Source of the DNA: Aquamicrobium defluvii
GTDB taxonomy: Bacteria; Pseudomonadota; Alphaproteobacteria; Rhizobiales; Rhizobiaceae
Assembly (NCBI RefSeq): GCF_004363725.1
Contig: NZ_SNZF01000004.1
Location: 120,651-184,650, forward strand
Direction of reading: 5' to 3'
Length of the DNA stretch: 64,000 nt
The translations under genes and the position numbers were made by a program. Shown piece after piece: positions 53,580 through 62,957 of the stretch. Every line of letters begins with the position of its first letter. Positions within the stretch are counted from its first letter, which is position 1. The notes under the pieces are model-generated. The model searched no databases, was not told the origin of the DNA, and saw nothing but the letters and a program-made list of their open reading frames with translations.

Positions 53580-54476
53580 TCAGTGCGGCGAAACCTGCCC
53601 CGCTTCCCAGCCCAGAATGGCGCGCTTGCGCGTCAACCCCCAGTGGTAGCCGGTCAGCGCACCGGACTTGGCCAGCGCCCTGTGGCAGGGCACGACGAAA
53701 GAGACGGGATTTGCCCCGCAGGCCGCACCGACCGCGCGCGATGCCTGCGGTTCCCCGATCTGACGCGCCAGTGCGGAATATGTGCGGGCCTGGCCCATCG
53801 GGATGGACAGGAGCGCTTCCCACACACGCACCTGGAAGTCGGTGCCGATCATGACCACGCGCAGCGGCTGGTCCGCCCGCCATCTCGATGGATCGAAGAT
53901 GCGGGTCGCATAGGGCAGGGTGGCGTCCATGTCCTCGACATAGGTCGCGTTCGGCCAGCGGCCCGACATGTCGGCAAAGGCGGCCCGCTCATCGCCGGGA
54001 TCGTTGAAGGACAGGCCGGCAAGCCCCCTGTCCGTGACCATGATCAGGGCGATGCCGAAGGGCGAGGTGTGGTAGCCGTAGCGAATGGTCAGGCCCTCGC
54101 CACGGTTCTTGTAGGCGCCCGGCGACATCGCCTCATGGGTGACGAACAGGTCGTGCAGGCGGGCCGGACCGGACATGCCGACCTCCAGCGAAGCCTCCAG
54201 CAGCGGCAGGCCGGAATCGAGCAGCCGGCGGGCATGATCGAGCGTTACCGCCTGCAAGAAGGCTTTCGGCGAAAGCCCGGCCCAGCGGGTGAACAGCTTT
54301 TGCAGGGCGGTAGGCGTTTCGCCTACCGTCTCGGCCAGTTCCTCCAGCGAAGGCTGGTCGCGATAGTCGAGGCTGATCTTTTCGATCACCTGGCGCACGA
54401 TCTCGTAATCGCTGCCTTCGGGCGTGATGTCCCTTTCGAGGACGGGAACGGGTTTCATAGAGGTGCGGGCGTTCAT
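53580..54476 (-). CDS. Ada-like methylated-DNA--protein-cysteine methyltransferase with AraC domain
   Basis: A protein of about 298 residues joining an AraC-type HTH (PSLEELAETVGETPTALQKLFTRWAGLSPKAFL) to an O6-alkylguanine-DNA methyltransferase domain with the acceptor Cys in VVPCHRAL. The N-terminal zinc/phosphotriester domain of E. coli Ada is absent, as is usual in rhizobia. It repairs O6-methylguanine and may regulate. ATG 54506 is an alternative start. Confidence 0.9.
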   Translation of the reverse strand: MNARTSMKPVPVLERDITPEGSDYEIVRQVIEKISLDYRDQPSLEELAETVGETPTALQKLFTRWAGLSPKAFLQAVTLDHARRLLDSGLPLLEASLEVGMSGPARLHDLFVTHEAMSPGAYKNRGEGLTIRYGYHTSPFGIALIMVTDRGLAGLSFNDPGDERAAFADMSGRWPNATYVEDMDATLPYATRIFDPSRWRADQPLRVVMIGTDFQVRVWEALLSIPMGQARTYSALARQIGEPQASRAVGAACGANPVSFVVPCHRALAKSGALTGYHWGLTRKRAILGWEAGQVSPH

Positions 54477-54564
54477 GGGACTTTCTCGCAAATCTGTATC
54501 TGTCATGGCGAATATCGTCCCCGGGTCGCGCTTTTCCCACCCGTTTCCTGACATATGGGTCGTT

Positions 54565-55059
54565 TCAGCCTGCCTTTGCGGTCGCCAGAGCCCGCGAGAA
54601 CGCACTGGCGAAGCTTTCCCGGTCGTCCGGATTGAGGAAGCTGCCGATGGGAACACTCTTGTCGCGGGATTCCACGGCCATGCGGGTGATGCCGATTTCA
54701 GCGTGGCGGGCTACCGAGAAGCGTGCCCAGAACGGATTGAACCGGTGCTGCTCGGACTTGCCGGAAGGCGAAATCTTGCGGATATGCAGTTCCGTACGCG
54801 ATACCGACACTTCCTCGCAGGCGCGGGCGGCGCGATAATTGAGCCGGAAGGCGACGTAGATCGCCACCACGTCCAGCCCGAAGAAGCCGAACACCGGCCA
54901 TGCGCCATGGCTGAGGAAGATGATGCCGGTGACTGCCCAGGCAAAGAGCAAGGCGCCGATCAGGATCGCGAATCCCGTTCGTCCAAGCGATCTGTGCGGC
55001 TTCAGAAGCGCCTCGAAGAAGGGCCTGTCCGCGGCAAAGTCGACATTTGTCTCGCTCAT
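54565..55059 (-). CDS. DUF2244 membrane protein
   Basis: A 164-residue protein with two adjacent membrane segments (GFAILIGALLFAWAVTGIIFL and PVFGFFGLDVVAIYVAF) and a soluble C-terminal domain (NPFWARFSVARH; VPIGSFLNPDDRESFASAFSRAL), the DUF2244 pattern. Function unknown. It is divergent from nth with 22 bases between starts. Confidence 0.9.
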   Translation of the reverse strand: MSETNVDFAADRPFFEALLKPHRSLGRTGFAILIGALLFAWAVTGIIFLSHGAWPVFGFFGLDVVAIYVAFRLNYRAARACEEVSVSRTELHIRKISPSGKSEQHRFNPFWARFSVARHAEIGITRMAVESRDKSVPIGSFLNPDDRESFASAFSRALATAKAG

Positions 55060-55081
55060 GGCGCGATACTATAGGATGCGT

Positions 55082-55885
55082 ATGAGCAAGCCCAAGCCAA
55101 AAGATCGGTCCATGTCCGAAAACAACGGCGATTCGGCCACGCGACCCGCGAGGGCGGTGAAGCGCGCCGCTCCGTCTTCGCGCAAGGGGCGTTCGCTTTA
55201 CACGCCGGCAGAGGTGCATGAGATATTCCGTCGCTTTTGCGTGCAGCGGCCGGAGCCGAAAGGCGAACTGGAACATGTCAACGCGTTCACGCTTCTGGTG
55301 GCGGTGGTGCTGTCGGCGCAGGCGACCGACGCCGGCGTCAACAAGGCGACGCGCGCCCTGTTCGCGATAGCCGATACGCCGCAGAAGATGCTGGCGCTGG
55401 GTGAGGAAAGGGTCGGCGACTGCATCCGCACCATCGGCCTGTGGCGCAACAAGGCCAAGAATGTGATCGCCCTTTCACAGGCGCTGATCGACGAATATGA
55501 CGGCGAGGTGCCCGGGGATCGCGATGAACTGGTCAGGCTGCCCGGCGTGGGGCGCAAGACGGCCAATGTCGTTCTCAACATGGCCTTCGGGCAGCACACC
55601 ATGGCGGTCGACACCCATATTCTGCGCATTGGCAATCGCATCGGGCTTGCGCCGGGCAAGACGCCCGAACAGGTCGAGGCTGAACTGGTGCGCATCATCC
55701 CGGACGAGTATATGCGCCATGCCCATCACTGGCTGATCCTGCATGGGCGCTATGTGTGCAAGGCGCGCAAGCCCGATTGCCCGGCCTGCGTGATCGCGGA
55801 CATCTGCAAGTCGCCGGAGAAGACCACGTCCATTCCGGCGCCGCTTGTGGAACTGGCGCCGCAGGAGATTCCTCAATCCCTGTAG
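55082..55885 (+). CDS. nth: endonuclease III
   Basis: A 267-residue bifunctional DNA glycosylase/AP lyase for oxidised pyrimidines. HhH motif LPGVGRKTANVVLN with catalytic Lys, catalytic Asp in VDTHILR, and the 4Fe-4S cysteines in CKARKPDCPACVIADIC. A basic N-terminal extension of about 45 residues is typical for alphaproteobacteria. ATG 55082 or 55076 are near-equal starts; ATG 55112 is also possible. Confidence 0.95.
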   Translation: MSKPKPKDRSMSENNGDSATRPARAVKRAAPSSRKGRSLYTPAEVHEIFRRFCVQRPEPKGELEHVNAFTLLVAVVLSAQATDAGVNKATRALFAIADTPQKMLALGEERVGDCIRTIGLWRNKAKNVIALSQALIDEYDGEVPGDRDELVRLPGVGRKTANVVLNMAFGQHTMAVDTHILRIGNRIGLAPGKTPEQVEAELVRIIPDEYMRHAHHWLILHGRYVCKARKPDCPACVIADICKSPEKTTSIPAPLVELAPQEIPQSL

Positions 55886-55904
55886 CGAAGTCGGCCTGCG
55901 ACAA

Positions 55905-56405
55905 TCAGGGGGAGTGCGTTTCCGCTTCCCCGGACCGGGCCTTGGCATCTTCCTTCGGAATGGTCAGGTTCCGGACAAGGCTTGCCAGTTCCGGCTCGTC
56001 GATCAGCACCGCCGCCTGCTCGGGCCGCAGCCATGCGCGCTGTCGCGTTCGCGCCTCGCGCCATGATTTCAGTTGCTCGGTGACCTCGAGCAGATAGACG
56101 GTGACGTCGACCCGCACGAAGGCGGCCGGCAGGCGTTTCCAGTAATGATAGGATCCGGCGGGTGCTTTCAGCGTTTTGCCGGCGACGCCTGCCTCTTCAA
56201 GCGCCTCGATGGTGGCGGCCTTGCGGCCGCTCTTTCCTTTCATCGGCCAGCCCTTGGGCAGGATGAAGCGCTGCGTTTCGCGCGAGGTGACGAGCATCAC
56301 CTGCAGGTCGCCGTCCGGGCCTGCGCGAAAGGGAATCGCCGCAACCTGGCGAATCTTCTCGCCTCTCTTGGCCTTGCGCAGGACCTGCTTCTTGTTTTTT
56401 GCCAT
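55905..56405 (-). CDS. NUDIX hydrolase with altered Nudix box
   Basis: A 166-residue protein with a basic start (MAKNKKQVLRKAKRGEK) and the Nudix fold (VMLVTSRETQRFILPKGWP). The box G-x5-E-x7-REUxEExGU keeps the Gly and the EExGV end, but the first Glu is Lys and the Arg is Ile (segment KGKSGRKAATIEALEEAGV). The PKGWPMKGKS form is shared by a rhizobial subgroup related to diphosphoinositol-type hydrolases. It may act on a different substrate or metal. It converges on nth. Confidence 0.85.
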   Translation of the reverse strand: MAKNKKQVLRKAKRGEKIRQVAAIPFRAGPDGDLQVMLVTSRETQRFILPKGWPMKGKSGRKAATIEALEEAGVAGKTLKAPAGSYHYWKRLPAAFVRVDVTVYLLEVTEQLKSWREARTRQRAWLRPEQAAVLIDEPELASLVRNLTIPKEDAKARSGEAETHSP

Positions 56406-56467
56406 ACTTTTCCGATTCGATATGCACCGAACAGAATAGTCGGCTAATTATCCGAAGCAACCCGCGG

Positions 56468-56782
56468 TCAGCGGCAATTCCTCACATAGGTGTTGCCTGA
56501 CAAGGTAATTTGACAGTTTTGCCGAAAGGTGGGGACCTGCGGGCGCGGTGCAGGCGGCTGAGTGACCTGCTGGCGGTCGATCTGCCGGTTAAGCTGCTGC
56601 TGCTGTTCGAACTGCTGGCGCTGGATGCGGTTCTGCAACTGGATGATCTCAGTGGCGTTGTCCCGGGGCGCAGGCAGTTGCTGCTGCGCGGCGGCGGGAA
56701 AAGCGAGGCAGGCCAGAAGCGTCATCGCGGCGAGCGGCCTGCCGCCGGGGGCCTTAACCGTCGAGTGCGTGCGCAGGATCAT
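56468..56782 (-). CDS. small secreted Gln-rich protein
   Basis: A 104-residue protein with a signal peptide (AAMTLLACLAFPAAAQQQ) and a mature part rich in Gln and Pro (QLQNRIQRQQFEQQQQLNRQIDRQQ), ending in FRQNCQITLSGNTYVRNCR with two cysteines that could pair. Similar short proteins occur in rhizobia without known function. ATG 56782 starts the signal peptide; upstream in-frame ATGs give a longer head. Confidence 0.6.
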   Translation of the reverse strand: MILRTHSTVKAPGGRPLAAMTLLACLAFPAAAQQQLPAPRDNATEIIQLQNRIQRQQFEQQQQLNRQIDRQQVTQPPAPRPQVPTFRQNCQITLSGNTYVRNCR

Positions 56783-56836
56783 GAACTGAATATAAGCGCG
56801 CCGCGCCATTGTTCCAGCTTTTGCTTCCGAAAACAG

Positions 56837-56862
56837 AAAAGGCCGCCCGAAGGCGGCCTTTT
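56837..56862 (-). terminator. terminator after the Flp pilin gene
   Basis: AAAAGGCCGCC / GGCGGCCTTTT with a small loop and flanking A/T runs, 22 bases after the pilin stop. It is symmetric and could act in both directions. Confidence 0.8.
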
Positions 56863-56883
56863 GCATTGAAAATCTTGGAAGTC

Positions 56884-57069
56884 TTACGGCGCAGCCGGCG
56901 TAACGGCATCAAGTGCGGTACCGACCTGCGTGAACTTGGTGTTGACGGAGCTGCCGACCCAGCGGGCGCCGCCGATGATGGCGATGGCGATCAGAGCTGC
57001 GATCAGGCCGTACTCGATGGCGGTGGCGCCGGACTCGTCCTTGACGAAACGTGCGAAAAGCTTGGTCAT
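56884..57069 (-). CDS. Flp/Fap family type IVb pilin
   Basis: A 61-residue pilin precursor. A short basic leader (MTKLFARFVKDESG) precedes the processing site and the family core GATAIEYGLIAALIAIAIIGG, including the Glu-Tyr pair of Flp pilins. It forms fine adhesive pili through the Tad machinery, none of which lies in this window. AGGAACACAG precedes ATG 57069. The upstream 200 bases are AT-rich and probably hold its promoter. Confidence 0.93.
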   Translation of the reverse strand: MTKLFARFVKDESGATAIEYGLIAALIAIAIIGGARWVGSSVNTKFTQVGTALDAVTPAAP

Positions 57070-57270
57070 ATCTGTGTTCCTTGTTGCCCAGGTTGTGACT
57101 TTTTTTCTCGACGGTTTCTTGCTGAACCGTGGCCTCACTATCGCGGGTACCGCTTTCGGTTGAGTTAAGCGCAATGGTAAATGAAACATGTCGAAAAAAT
57201 GTGCTTAACAAAGGCAGAATAACTTGGGTTGCTTTGTCGGAAGATCGAGATGGCGACTGCACACAAAAGA

Positions 57271-57300
57271 AAAAGGGCCGGATGCTTTCACCCGGCCCTG
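57271..57300 (-). terminator. terminator after the PAP2-family gene
   Basis: On the minus strand AGGGCCGG pairs with CCGGCCCT across a 10-base loop, followed by TTTTT. It lies about 20 bases after the stop codon of the gene starting at 58272. Confidence 0.75.
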
Positions 57301-57318
57301 TAATCCTGTCGGCACAGA

Positions 57319-58272
57319 TCAGCGTGAAAGGCCAACCGTTCCGGTGCCGGCTGCCAGTTCTTGCCGGCGCTGCGGTTCAAGAACCATGCGCGCGCACGCA
57401 AGCGCCACGACGAGCAGCGCGATGCCACCGGGAATGTCGACCAGATGATGTCCGCCATGCACCAGAACGCCGGGTACGACCGCGAGGTTGACAAGCGCAT
57501 AGGGAAGGAACAGCCAGCGGATGCAGCGGGCATGGAGCGTCGCTATGCCGGCCAGCACGATATGCATGGACGGAAACGCGATCATGCCGCGAAACTCGTC
57601 CGGGCTCAGCAGGGAAATGCCGCTGCCGAGGTGGACCGCTATTTCAACGCCATATTCCGGAGACACGACTGGCTGGACGCGTTGCAGGACATCGGCCGGC
57701 AGCTCGAAATACGCGCTTGGCCCGATGCTTGGGAAGATGGCCCAGAAAACGACCGCCATGAGGCTGGCGATCGCTACAGCCACCATGAGCGAGTGAAGTT
57801 CCTTCACGCGGTTGCTCAGGGCCAGGACGACCACAAGCAGGGCAATTTGCGGAAGCGTCGAGATGTATGCGAGACGCATGGCCTGATTGAACCACGGATG
57901 CTCCCCCGACCATGCTACGATTGCGGGCCAGTCGTAGCCCAACATGGTGTCCAGGCGTATCAGCCAGTGGTCGATGACCGGATTCGGGTTCGGGGTCAGC
58001 AGATAGTTGAACAGCGACAGCGAGCCGGTGAACAGTATGAATATCCCGGTTGCCGTCGTCACGCTGCCCAGTTCCGCGCTGCGGCCGGAACGGCGGTAAA
58101 AGAAGCCCAGCGACAGCAGGATAAGGACCAGGCCGCCCAGGGTCGAATAGGCTGGCCAGTCCATGGCGGCCTGATGAAAGGCGATCAGGAAGGCATCGGC
58201 CGCAAGCAGGGCAAGAGTGATCCTGAAAAGGAATTTCTCCGCAGATTCATAACAAGCAGGTGTTCTGGCCAT
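57319..58272 (-). CDS. PAP2-superfamily inner-membrane phosphatase/transferase
   Basis: A 317-residue protein with about six hydrophobic segments. The PAP2 signature is carried by AFPSMHIVLAGI (domain 2 Ser-x-x-H-like) and GVLVHGGHHLVDIPGG (domain 3), as in the inositolphosphotransferase/Aur1-like branch. It probably acts on a lipid phosphate at the periplasmic face. ATG 58272. Confidence 0.8.
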   Translation of the reverse strand: MARTPACYESAEKFLFRITLALLAADAFLIAFHQAAMDWPAYSTLGGLVLILLSLGFFYRRSGRSAELGSVTTATGIFILFTGSLSLFNYLLTPNPNPVIDHWLIRLDTMLGYDWPAIVAWSGEHPWFNQAMRLAYISTLPQIALLVVVLALSNRVKELHSLMVAVAIASLMAVVFWAIFPSIGPSAYFELPADVLQRVQPVVSPEYGVEIAVHLGSGISLLSPDEFRGMIAFPSMHIVLAGIATLHARCIRWLFLPYALVNLAVVPGVLVHGGHHLVDIPGGIALLVVALACARMVLEPQRRQELAAGTGTVGLSR

Positions 58273-58376
58273 GGCCGAGCTATGTCACAACATAGCTTAC
58301 AATTCGCTAAACTGATCCGGCATGGATTGCGCGCCTGCTGGGTCCGCCATATCTGTTGTGCCAGAAAGGTGCATCG

Positions 58377-58700
58377 ATGTTCCGTTTCCTGTTCCGGCTT
58401 GCCGCAATGGTTTCTCTTTCCGTTGCCGTCATCATGGCGGTGCTCGATGCCACGCGCAGCGTTGCGGCCTCTCAGCTTGTCACCACACCGCTGAAAACGA
58501 GCTGGAACGCTGTTTCGCCCGACACGCTGGGCGCGGCGGAGATGTTCGTGCGCGAAAGGATCAACCCGCTTTTGTGGGATACGGCCGTGAACTGGGTGCT
58601 GGCGCTGCCGGGCTTCGCGGTTTTCGCCGGGCTGGCGCTGTTGCTTTACGCCATCGGCTACAGGCGGGAGCGCACGGTCGCGCGCTACGCCACCGGTTGA
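58377..58700 (+). CDS. small two-span membrane protein
   Basis: A 107-residue protein with an N-terminal hydrophobic segment ([21 protein letters not shown]) and a C-terminal one ([23 protein letters not shown]). The middle [19 protein letters not shown] and [13 protein letters not shown] recur in rhizobial hypothetical proteins. ATG 58377. It lies 31 bases before msrA on the same strand. Confidence 0.7.
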   Translation: MFRFLFRLAAMVSLSVAVIMAVLDATRSVAASQLVTTPLKTSWNAVSPDTLGAAEMFVRERINPLLWDTAVNWVLALPGFAVFAGLALLLYAIGYRRERTVARYATG

Positions 58701-58731
58701 GCGGCGGCGGTTTCGAGAAAGGAAGGCAGCC

Positions 58732-59397
58732 ATGTTGTTCCAGAGCGATTTCCTGAGCAAAAAGACCGCGATGCCGCGGGCGGAAGATGCTTTGCCGGGG
58801 CGTGACCGGCCGATTCCCACCGCCGTTTCGCACTTCGTGAACGGCAATCCGCTGAAGGGTCCTTACCCGGACAGGCTGGAAAAGGCTCTGTTCGGGCTGG
58901 GCTGCTTCTGGGGCGCGGAGCGGCTTTTCTGGCAAATGCCGGGCGTATGGGTAACGGCGGTCGGCTATGCGGGCGGCTTCACCCCCAACCCGACCTACAA
59001 GGAAACCTGCACCGGGCTCACCGGACATGCCGAGGTGGTGCTGGTGGTCTACGATCCCGGCGTGGTTTCCTATGGCGATCTGCTGAAGCTGTTCTGGGAA
59101 AATCACGACCCCACGCAGGGCATGCGTCAGGGCAACGACATCGGCACGACCTACCGGTCGGCGATCTACACCTTCGACGAGGCGCAGCAGGAGCAGGCGC
59201 GGGCCTCGCGTGACGCCTATGAAGGCTCGCTGCTTGCGGCAGGGCGCGGCAAGGTGACCACGGAAATCGCGCCGGCTCCGGAATTCTACTTCGCCGAGTC
59301 GGAGCATCAGCAATATCTGGCGAAGAACCCGGACGGTTATTGCGGATTGCAGGGCACGGGGGTTTCCTGTCCGATCCCCACCGGCGTCCGGGCCTGA
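58732..59397 (+). CDS. msrA: peptide-methionine (S)-S-oxide reductase MsrA
   Basis: A 221-residue repair enzyme. The catalytic motif is [13 protein letters not shown], followed by VGYAGG, GHAEVV and YRSAIY; resolving Cys residues sit in [13 protein letters not shown]. The N-terminal 45 residues precede the fold, as in other rhizobial MsrA proteins. It reduces methionine sulfoxide with thioredoxin electrons. Confidence 0.95.
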   Translation: MLFQSDFLSKKTAMPRAEDALPGRDRPIPTAVSHFVNGNPLKGPYPDRLEKALFGLGCFWGAERLFWQMPGVWVTAVGYAGGFTPNPTYKETCTGLTGHAEVVLVVYDPGVVSYGDLLKLFWENHDPTQGMRQGNDIGTTYRSAIYTFDEAQQEQARASRDAYEGSLLAAGRGKVTTEIAPAPEFYFAESEHQQYLAKNPDGYCGLQGTGVSCPIPTGVRA

Positions 59398-59426
59398 ACG
59401 CGCGGCTCCGTCTGGAGCGTTGCCCC

Positions 59427-59630
59427 CTACCAGTGCGGCGGCTTCGTCGCCTGTATTTCGGGCGTGGCCTGTTCTTCCAGCACAAGGAAGCGCTCGGTCA
59501 GGGCCTCCAGCTTTTTCTGAAGCCGTTCGATGACCTTCCACTGTTCGGCGATCTGGCCGGACAGTTCCTCTATGGTCTTTTCCTGCTCGGCTGCGCGGAT
59601 TTCCAGCGCAATCAGCCTGTCCTCGCTCAT
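59427..59630 (-). CDS. slyX: SlyX family protein
   Basis: A 67-residue coiled-coil protein: MSEDRLIALEIRAAEQEKTIEELSGQ, ending PPHW, the conserved SlyX terminus. Function unknown. ATG 59630 lies 7 bases after the upp stop codon. Confidence 0.88.
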   Translation of the reverse strand: MSEDRLIALEIRAAEQEKTIEELSGQIAEQWKVIERLQKKLEALTERFLVLEEQATPEIQATKPPHW

Positions 59631-59637
59631 CGGGCGC

Positions 59638-60267
59638 CTATTTCGTTCCGTACATGCGGTCTCCGGCATCGCCCACGCCGGGCATGATGTAGCCCTTTTC
59701 GTTGAGCTGCCGGTCGATGGCGGCAGTATAGACCGGCACGTCCGGATGGGCGGCGGTGAAGCGCGCAATGCCCTCCGGCGCGGCCAGCAGGCACAGGAAG
59801 CGGATGTTGGTGGCCCCGCGCGCCTTCAGCCGGTCGATGGCGGCGGTGGCCGAATTGGCGGTGGCCAGCATCGGGTCGACCACGATCACCAGCCGGTCGG
59901 CCAGATCGCCCGGCGCCTTGAAGAAATATTCGATCGCTTCAAGCGTGTCATGGTCGCGATAAAGCCCGATATGGGCCACGCGCGCGGCCGGCACGAGGTC
60001 GAGAAGTCCTTCCAGCAGGCCGTTTCCGGCGCGCAGCACCGAGGCGAAGACCAGTTTCTTGCCTTCCAGAACCGGGGCTTCCATTTCCTCGATGGGCGTT
60101 TCGATGGTGGTGGTGGTCAGTTGCAGGTCACGCGTGACCTCGTAGCCGAGCAACAGCGAGATTTCCCTGAGCAGGCGGCGAAAGCCCGCAGTCGAGGTGT
60201 TCTTGTCGCGCATGATGGTCAGCTTGTGCTGAACCAGCGGATGGTCGATGACGGTGACGCCCTGCAT
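59638..60267 (-). CDS. upp: uracil phosphoribosyltransferase
   Basis: A 209-residue salvage enzyme converting uracil and PRPP to UMP. PRPP-binding motif [19 protein letters not shown], uracil loop [16 protein letters not shown] and [12 protein letters not shown] are complete. ATG 60267. It is the first gene of the upp-slyX pair. Confidence 0.96.
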   Translation of the reverse strand: MQGVTVIDHPLVQHKLTIMRDKNTSTAGFRRLLREISLLLGYEVTRDLQLTTTTIETPIEEMEAPVLEGKKLVFASVLRAGNGLLEGLLDLVPAARVAHIGLYRDHDTLEAIEYFFKAPGDLADRLVIVVDPMLATANSATAAIDRLKARGATNIRFLCLLAAPEGIARFTAAHPDVPVYTAAIDRQLNEKGYIMPGVGDAGDRMYGTK

Positions 60268-60513
60268 GGTCTTCTCCGGCTCGTTATGTTCTTTCAGTTC
60301 CGGACGCGAAACCCGCTGCCCCCGTTCCGGGATCGCCCGGTTTCACACCGGATAGTGAATGCTGGAAAGCAAATAGGAAAGGGCTATGCGACCTGCCGGA
60401 TGCAAAGTCCACAGGGTGCCTGCGACCATTCACCGGTCAAATGAGGGGCCAAGGCCATGGCGCGGCGAAATCGGTTCCTGTATGGTCCGCCCGCATAAAA
60501 GCGGATCGTGATC

Positions 60514-61290
60514 ATGTCAGTTGAAAGAACCACCGCCAATGGCGGCATGGAAACCTCCTACGGCTTCAGGCAGGTGGGAGCCGGCGAGAAGCAGCCGCTG
60601 GTCAACGAGGTGTTCCACAAGGTCGCCAACCGCTACGACCTGATGAACGATCTGATGTCGGCCGGCATGCATCGCGTGTGGAAGGACGCCATGATCGCGT
60701 GGCTGAATCCGCCGAAACGGCCGGGCTGGAAGGTTCTGGACGTGGCCGGCGGCACTGGCGACATCGCATTCCGCATCATCGAGGCCAGTCAGCGCAACGC
60801 GCACGCCACGGTACTGGATATCAACGGCTCGATGTTGCAGGTCGGGCGCGAGCGCGCGGAAAAAAAGGGGCTGTTGCCGCATCTCGATTTCGTCGAGGCC
60901 AATGCCGAGGAATTGCCCTTCGCCGACGCGACGTTCGATGCCTATACGATCGCCTTCGGCATCCGCAACGTGCCGCGCATCGATGTGGCGCTTTCGGAAG
61001 CCTTCCGCGTGCTGAAGCCCGGCGGACGTCTCCTGTGCCTGGAATTTTCCGATGTGGATATGCCGTTGCTGGATCGCATCTATGACGCCTGGTCGTTCAA
61101 CGCCATTCCGAAGATCGGCCAGATGGTGACGGGCGACGGTGAACCTTATGCCTATCTGGTGGAGTCGATCCGCAAGTTTCCCGATCAGAACAATTTTGCC
61201 CGGATGATCGGCAAGGCGGGTTTCGAACGGGTCAGCTTCCGCAACTATTCAGGCGGTATCGCGGCCCTTCATTCCGGCTGGAAGCTGTGA
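60514..61290 (+). CDS. ubiE: ubiquinone/menaquinone biosynthesis methyltransferase UbiE
   Basis: A 258-residue SAM-dependent C-methyltransferase of ubiquinone synthesis. [33 protein letters not shown], and [11 protein letters not shown] are UbiE signatures; [12 protein letters not shown] is the standard end. ATG 60514 is used; GTG 60508 is possible. ubiB follows 13 bases later. Confidence 0.96.
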   Translation: MSVERTTANGGMETSYGFRQVGAGEKQPLVNEVFHKVANRYDLMNDLMSAGMHRVWKDAMIAWLNPPKRPGWKVLDVAGGTGDIAFRIIEASQRNAHATVLDINGSMLQVGRERAEKKGLLPHLDFVEANAEELPFADATFDAYTIAFGIRNVPRIDVALSEAFRVLKPGGRLLCLEFSDVDMPLLDRIYDAWSFNAIPKIGQMVTGDGEPYAYLVESIRKFPDQNNFARMIGKAGFERVSFRNYSGGIAALHSGWKL

Positions 61291-61303
61291 CGGAACAGGC
61301 CGC

Positions 61304-62878
61304 ATGAGCAGTTTGAGCGCAGGGTTCCGGCTCATCAGGGCCGGCTGGGTTCTGGTGCGGGAGGGCGTGGTTGCGGCCCTGCCGGGCGACCAGCTTTCGG
61401 GGCTGCCGAAACTCGGCTGGCGCGTGGCCACGATGTTCACGCGCCGCCGCGCCCTGAAGCAGGACCGCAGCGACCGGCTGGCGCACGCGGTGGCGCGGCT
61501 TGGGCCTTCCTATGTCAAGCTCGGCCAGTTCCTCGCCACGCGCCCCGATGTGGTCGGCAACGACATCGCGCTCGAACTGGCGCTGTTGCAGGACAAGATG
61601 CCGACCTTCCCCAGGGCGGAGGCGCAGGCCGCGATAGAGGCGTCGCTGGGGCGCACGACCGGCGATCTTTACCTTGAGTTCGGGGATGCGGTGGCCGCCG
61701 CTTCGATAGCGCAGGTGCACCCGGCCGAGATCGATTATCCGCAAGGCCGGCGCAAGGTGGCGGTGAAGGTCATCCGCCCCGGCGTACGCCGCCGCTTCAA
61801 CCAGGACCTCGAAAGCTACTTCCTCGCCGCACGCCTTCAGGAACGTTACATTCCCTCAAGCCGGCGGCTTCGCCCCGTGCAGGTGACCGAAACGCTTGCC
61901 CAGACCACCCGCATAGAGATGGATCTGCGGCTGGAGGGGGCCGCCCTTTCCGAGCTTGGCGAGAACACCAAGGAGGATCCCGGCTTCCGCGTTCCGGCGG
62001 TGGACTGGGAGCGGACCGGCCGCGATGTCCTGACCATGGAATGGGTCGACGGCATCAAGATGAACGATATCGCCGCGCTGGCGGCCGCCGGCCACGATCT
62101 GCGGGAGATTGCCGCCAACCTGATCCAGTCCTTCTTGCGGCACACGCTGCGTGACGGCTTTTTCCATGCCGACATGCATCCGGGCAATCTGTTCGTGGAA
62201 GCCGATGGCACCATCGTTGCCGTCGACCTCGGCATTGCCGGCCGGCTCGGCAAGAAGGAGCGCCGCTTCCTCGCCGAAATCCTCTACGGCTTCATCACAC
62301 GCGACTATCTGCGCGTGGCGGAGGTGCATTTCGAGGCCGGCTATGTACCGGCAAAGCACGATGTCGCCGCCTTCGCGCAGGCGATCCGCGCCATCGGCGA
62401 GCCGATCCATGGCCAGCCGGCCGAAACCATCTCCATGGCCAAGCTGCTTACCCTGCTGTTCGAGGTCACGGAACTGTTCGACATGCAGACGCGGCCTGAG
62501 CTGATATTGCTGCAAAAGACAATGGTGGTGGTGGAGGGCGTGGCGCGCACGCTCGATCCCGCCTTCAACATGTGGAAGACGGCGGAGCCGGTTGTCGGCG
62601 GCTGGATTCGCGACAATCTGGGGCCGCGCGGGATTCTGGCCGACGCGCGCGAGGGGCTGCATGCCCTGTCGGCGCTGGCGAGGCAGATGCCCGAGATCGC
62701 GCAGCGCAGCGAGCGCCTGTCGCGCGAGATCGATCGCATGGCCGAGCACGGTTTTCGCTTCGACCCCGAAACGGCGCAGGCCATCGGCAAGGCCGAGGCC
62801 CGTCACACCCGGTCCGGCCGGGTGGCGCTGTGGGTGATCGCGCTGTCGCTGCTCTTCATTGTGTGGAAGCTGCTCTGA
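61304..62878 (+). CDS. ubiB: ubiquinone biosynthesis protein kinase-like UbiB
   Basis: A 524-residue atypical kinase/ATPase of the UbiB/ADCK family. The KxGQ motif lies in YVKLGQFLATRPDVV, the A-rich loop in DAVAAASIAQVHPAE, and the DxDHPGN-like catalytic segment in FFHADMHPGNLFV. A C-terminal membrane helix (VALWVIALSLLFIVWKLL) anchors it. It supports the ubiquinone-making complex. It lies between ubiE and coaBC. Confidence 0.95.
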   Translation: MSSLSAGFRLIRAGWVLVREGVVAALPGDQLSGLPKLGWRVATMFTRRRALKQDRSDRLAHAVARLGPSYVKLGQFLATRPDVVGNDIALELALLQDKMPTFPRAEAQAAIEASLGRTTGDLYLEFGDAVAAASIAQVHPAEIDYPQGRRKVAVKVIRPGVRRRFNQDLESYFLAARLQERYIPSSRRLRPVQVTETLAQTTRIEMDLRLEGAALSELGENTKEDPGFRVPAVDWERTGRDVLTMEWVDGIKMNDIAALAAAGHDLREIAANLIQSFLRHTLRDGFFHADMHPGNLFVEADGTIVAVDLGIAGRLGKKERRFLAEILYGFITRDYLRVAEVHFEAGYVPAKHDVAAFAQAIRAIGEPIHGQPAETISMAKLLTLLFEVTELFDMQTRPELILLQKTMVVVEGVARTLDPAFNMWKTAEPVVGGWIRDNLGPRGILADAREGLHALSALARQMPEIAQRSERLSREIDRMAEHGFRFDPETAQAIGKAEARHTRSGRVALWVIALSLLFIVWKLL

Positions 62879-62957
62879 ACGGCAAATTGACCGCACGGAT
62901 CGTCCTGTCTAGTTTTCCTGTACAGTCCGGACACCGCTTACGGAGTTGATCAACGGC

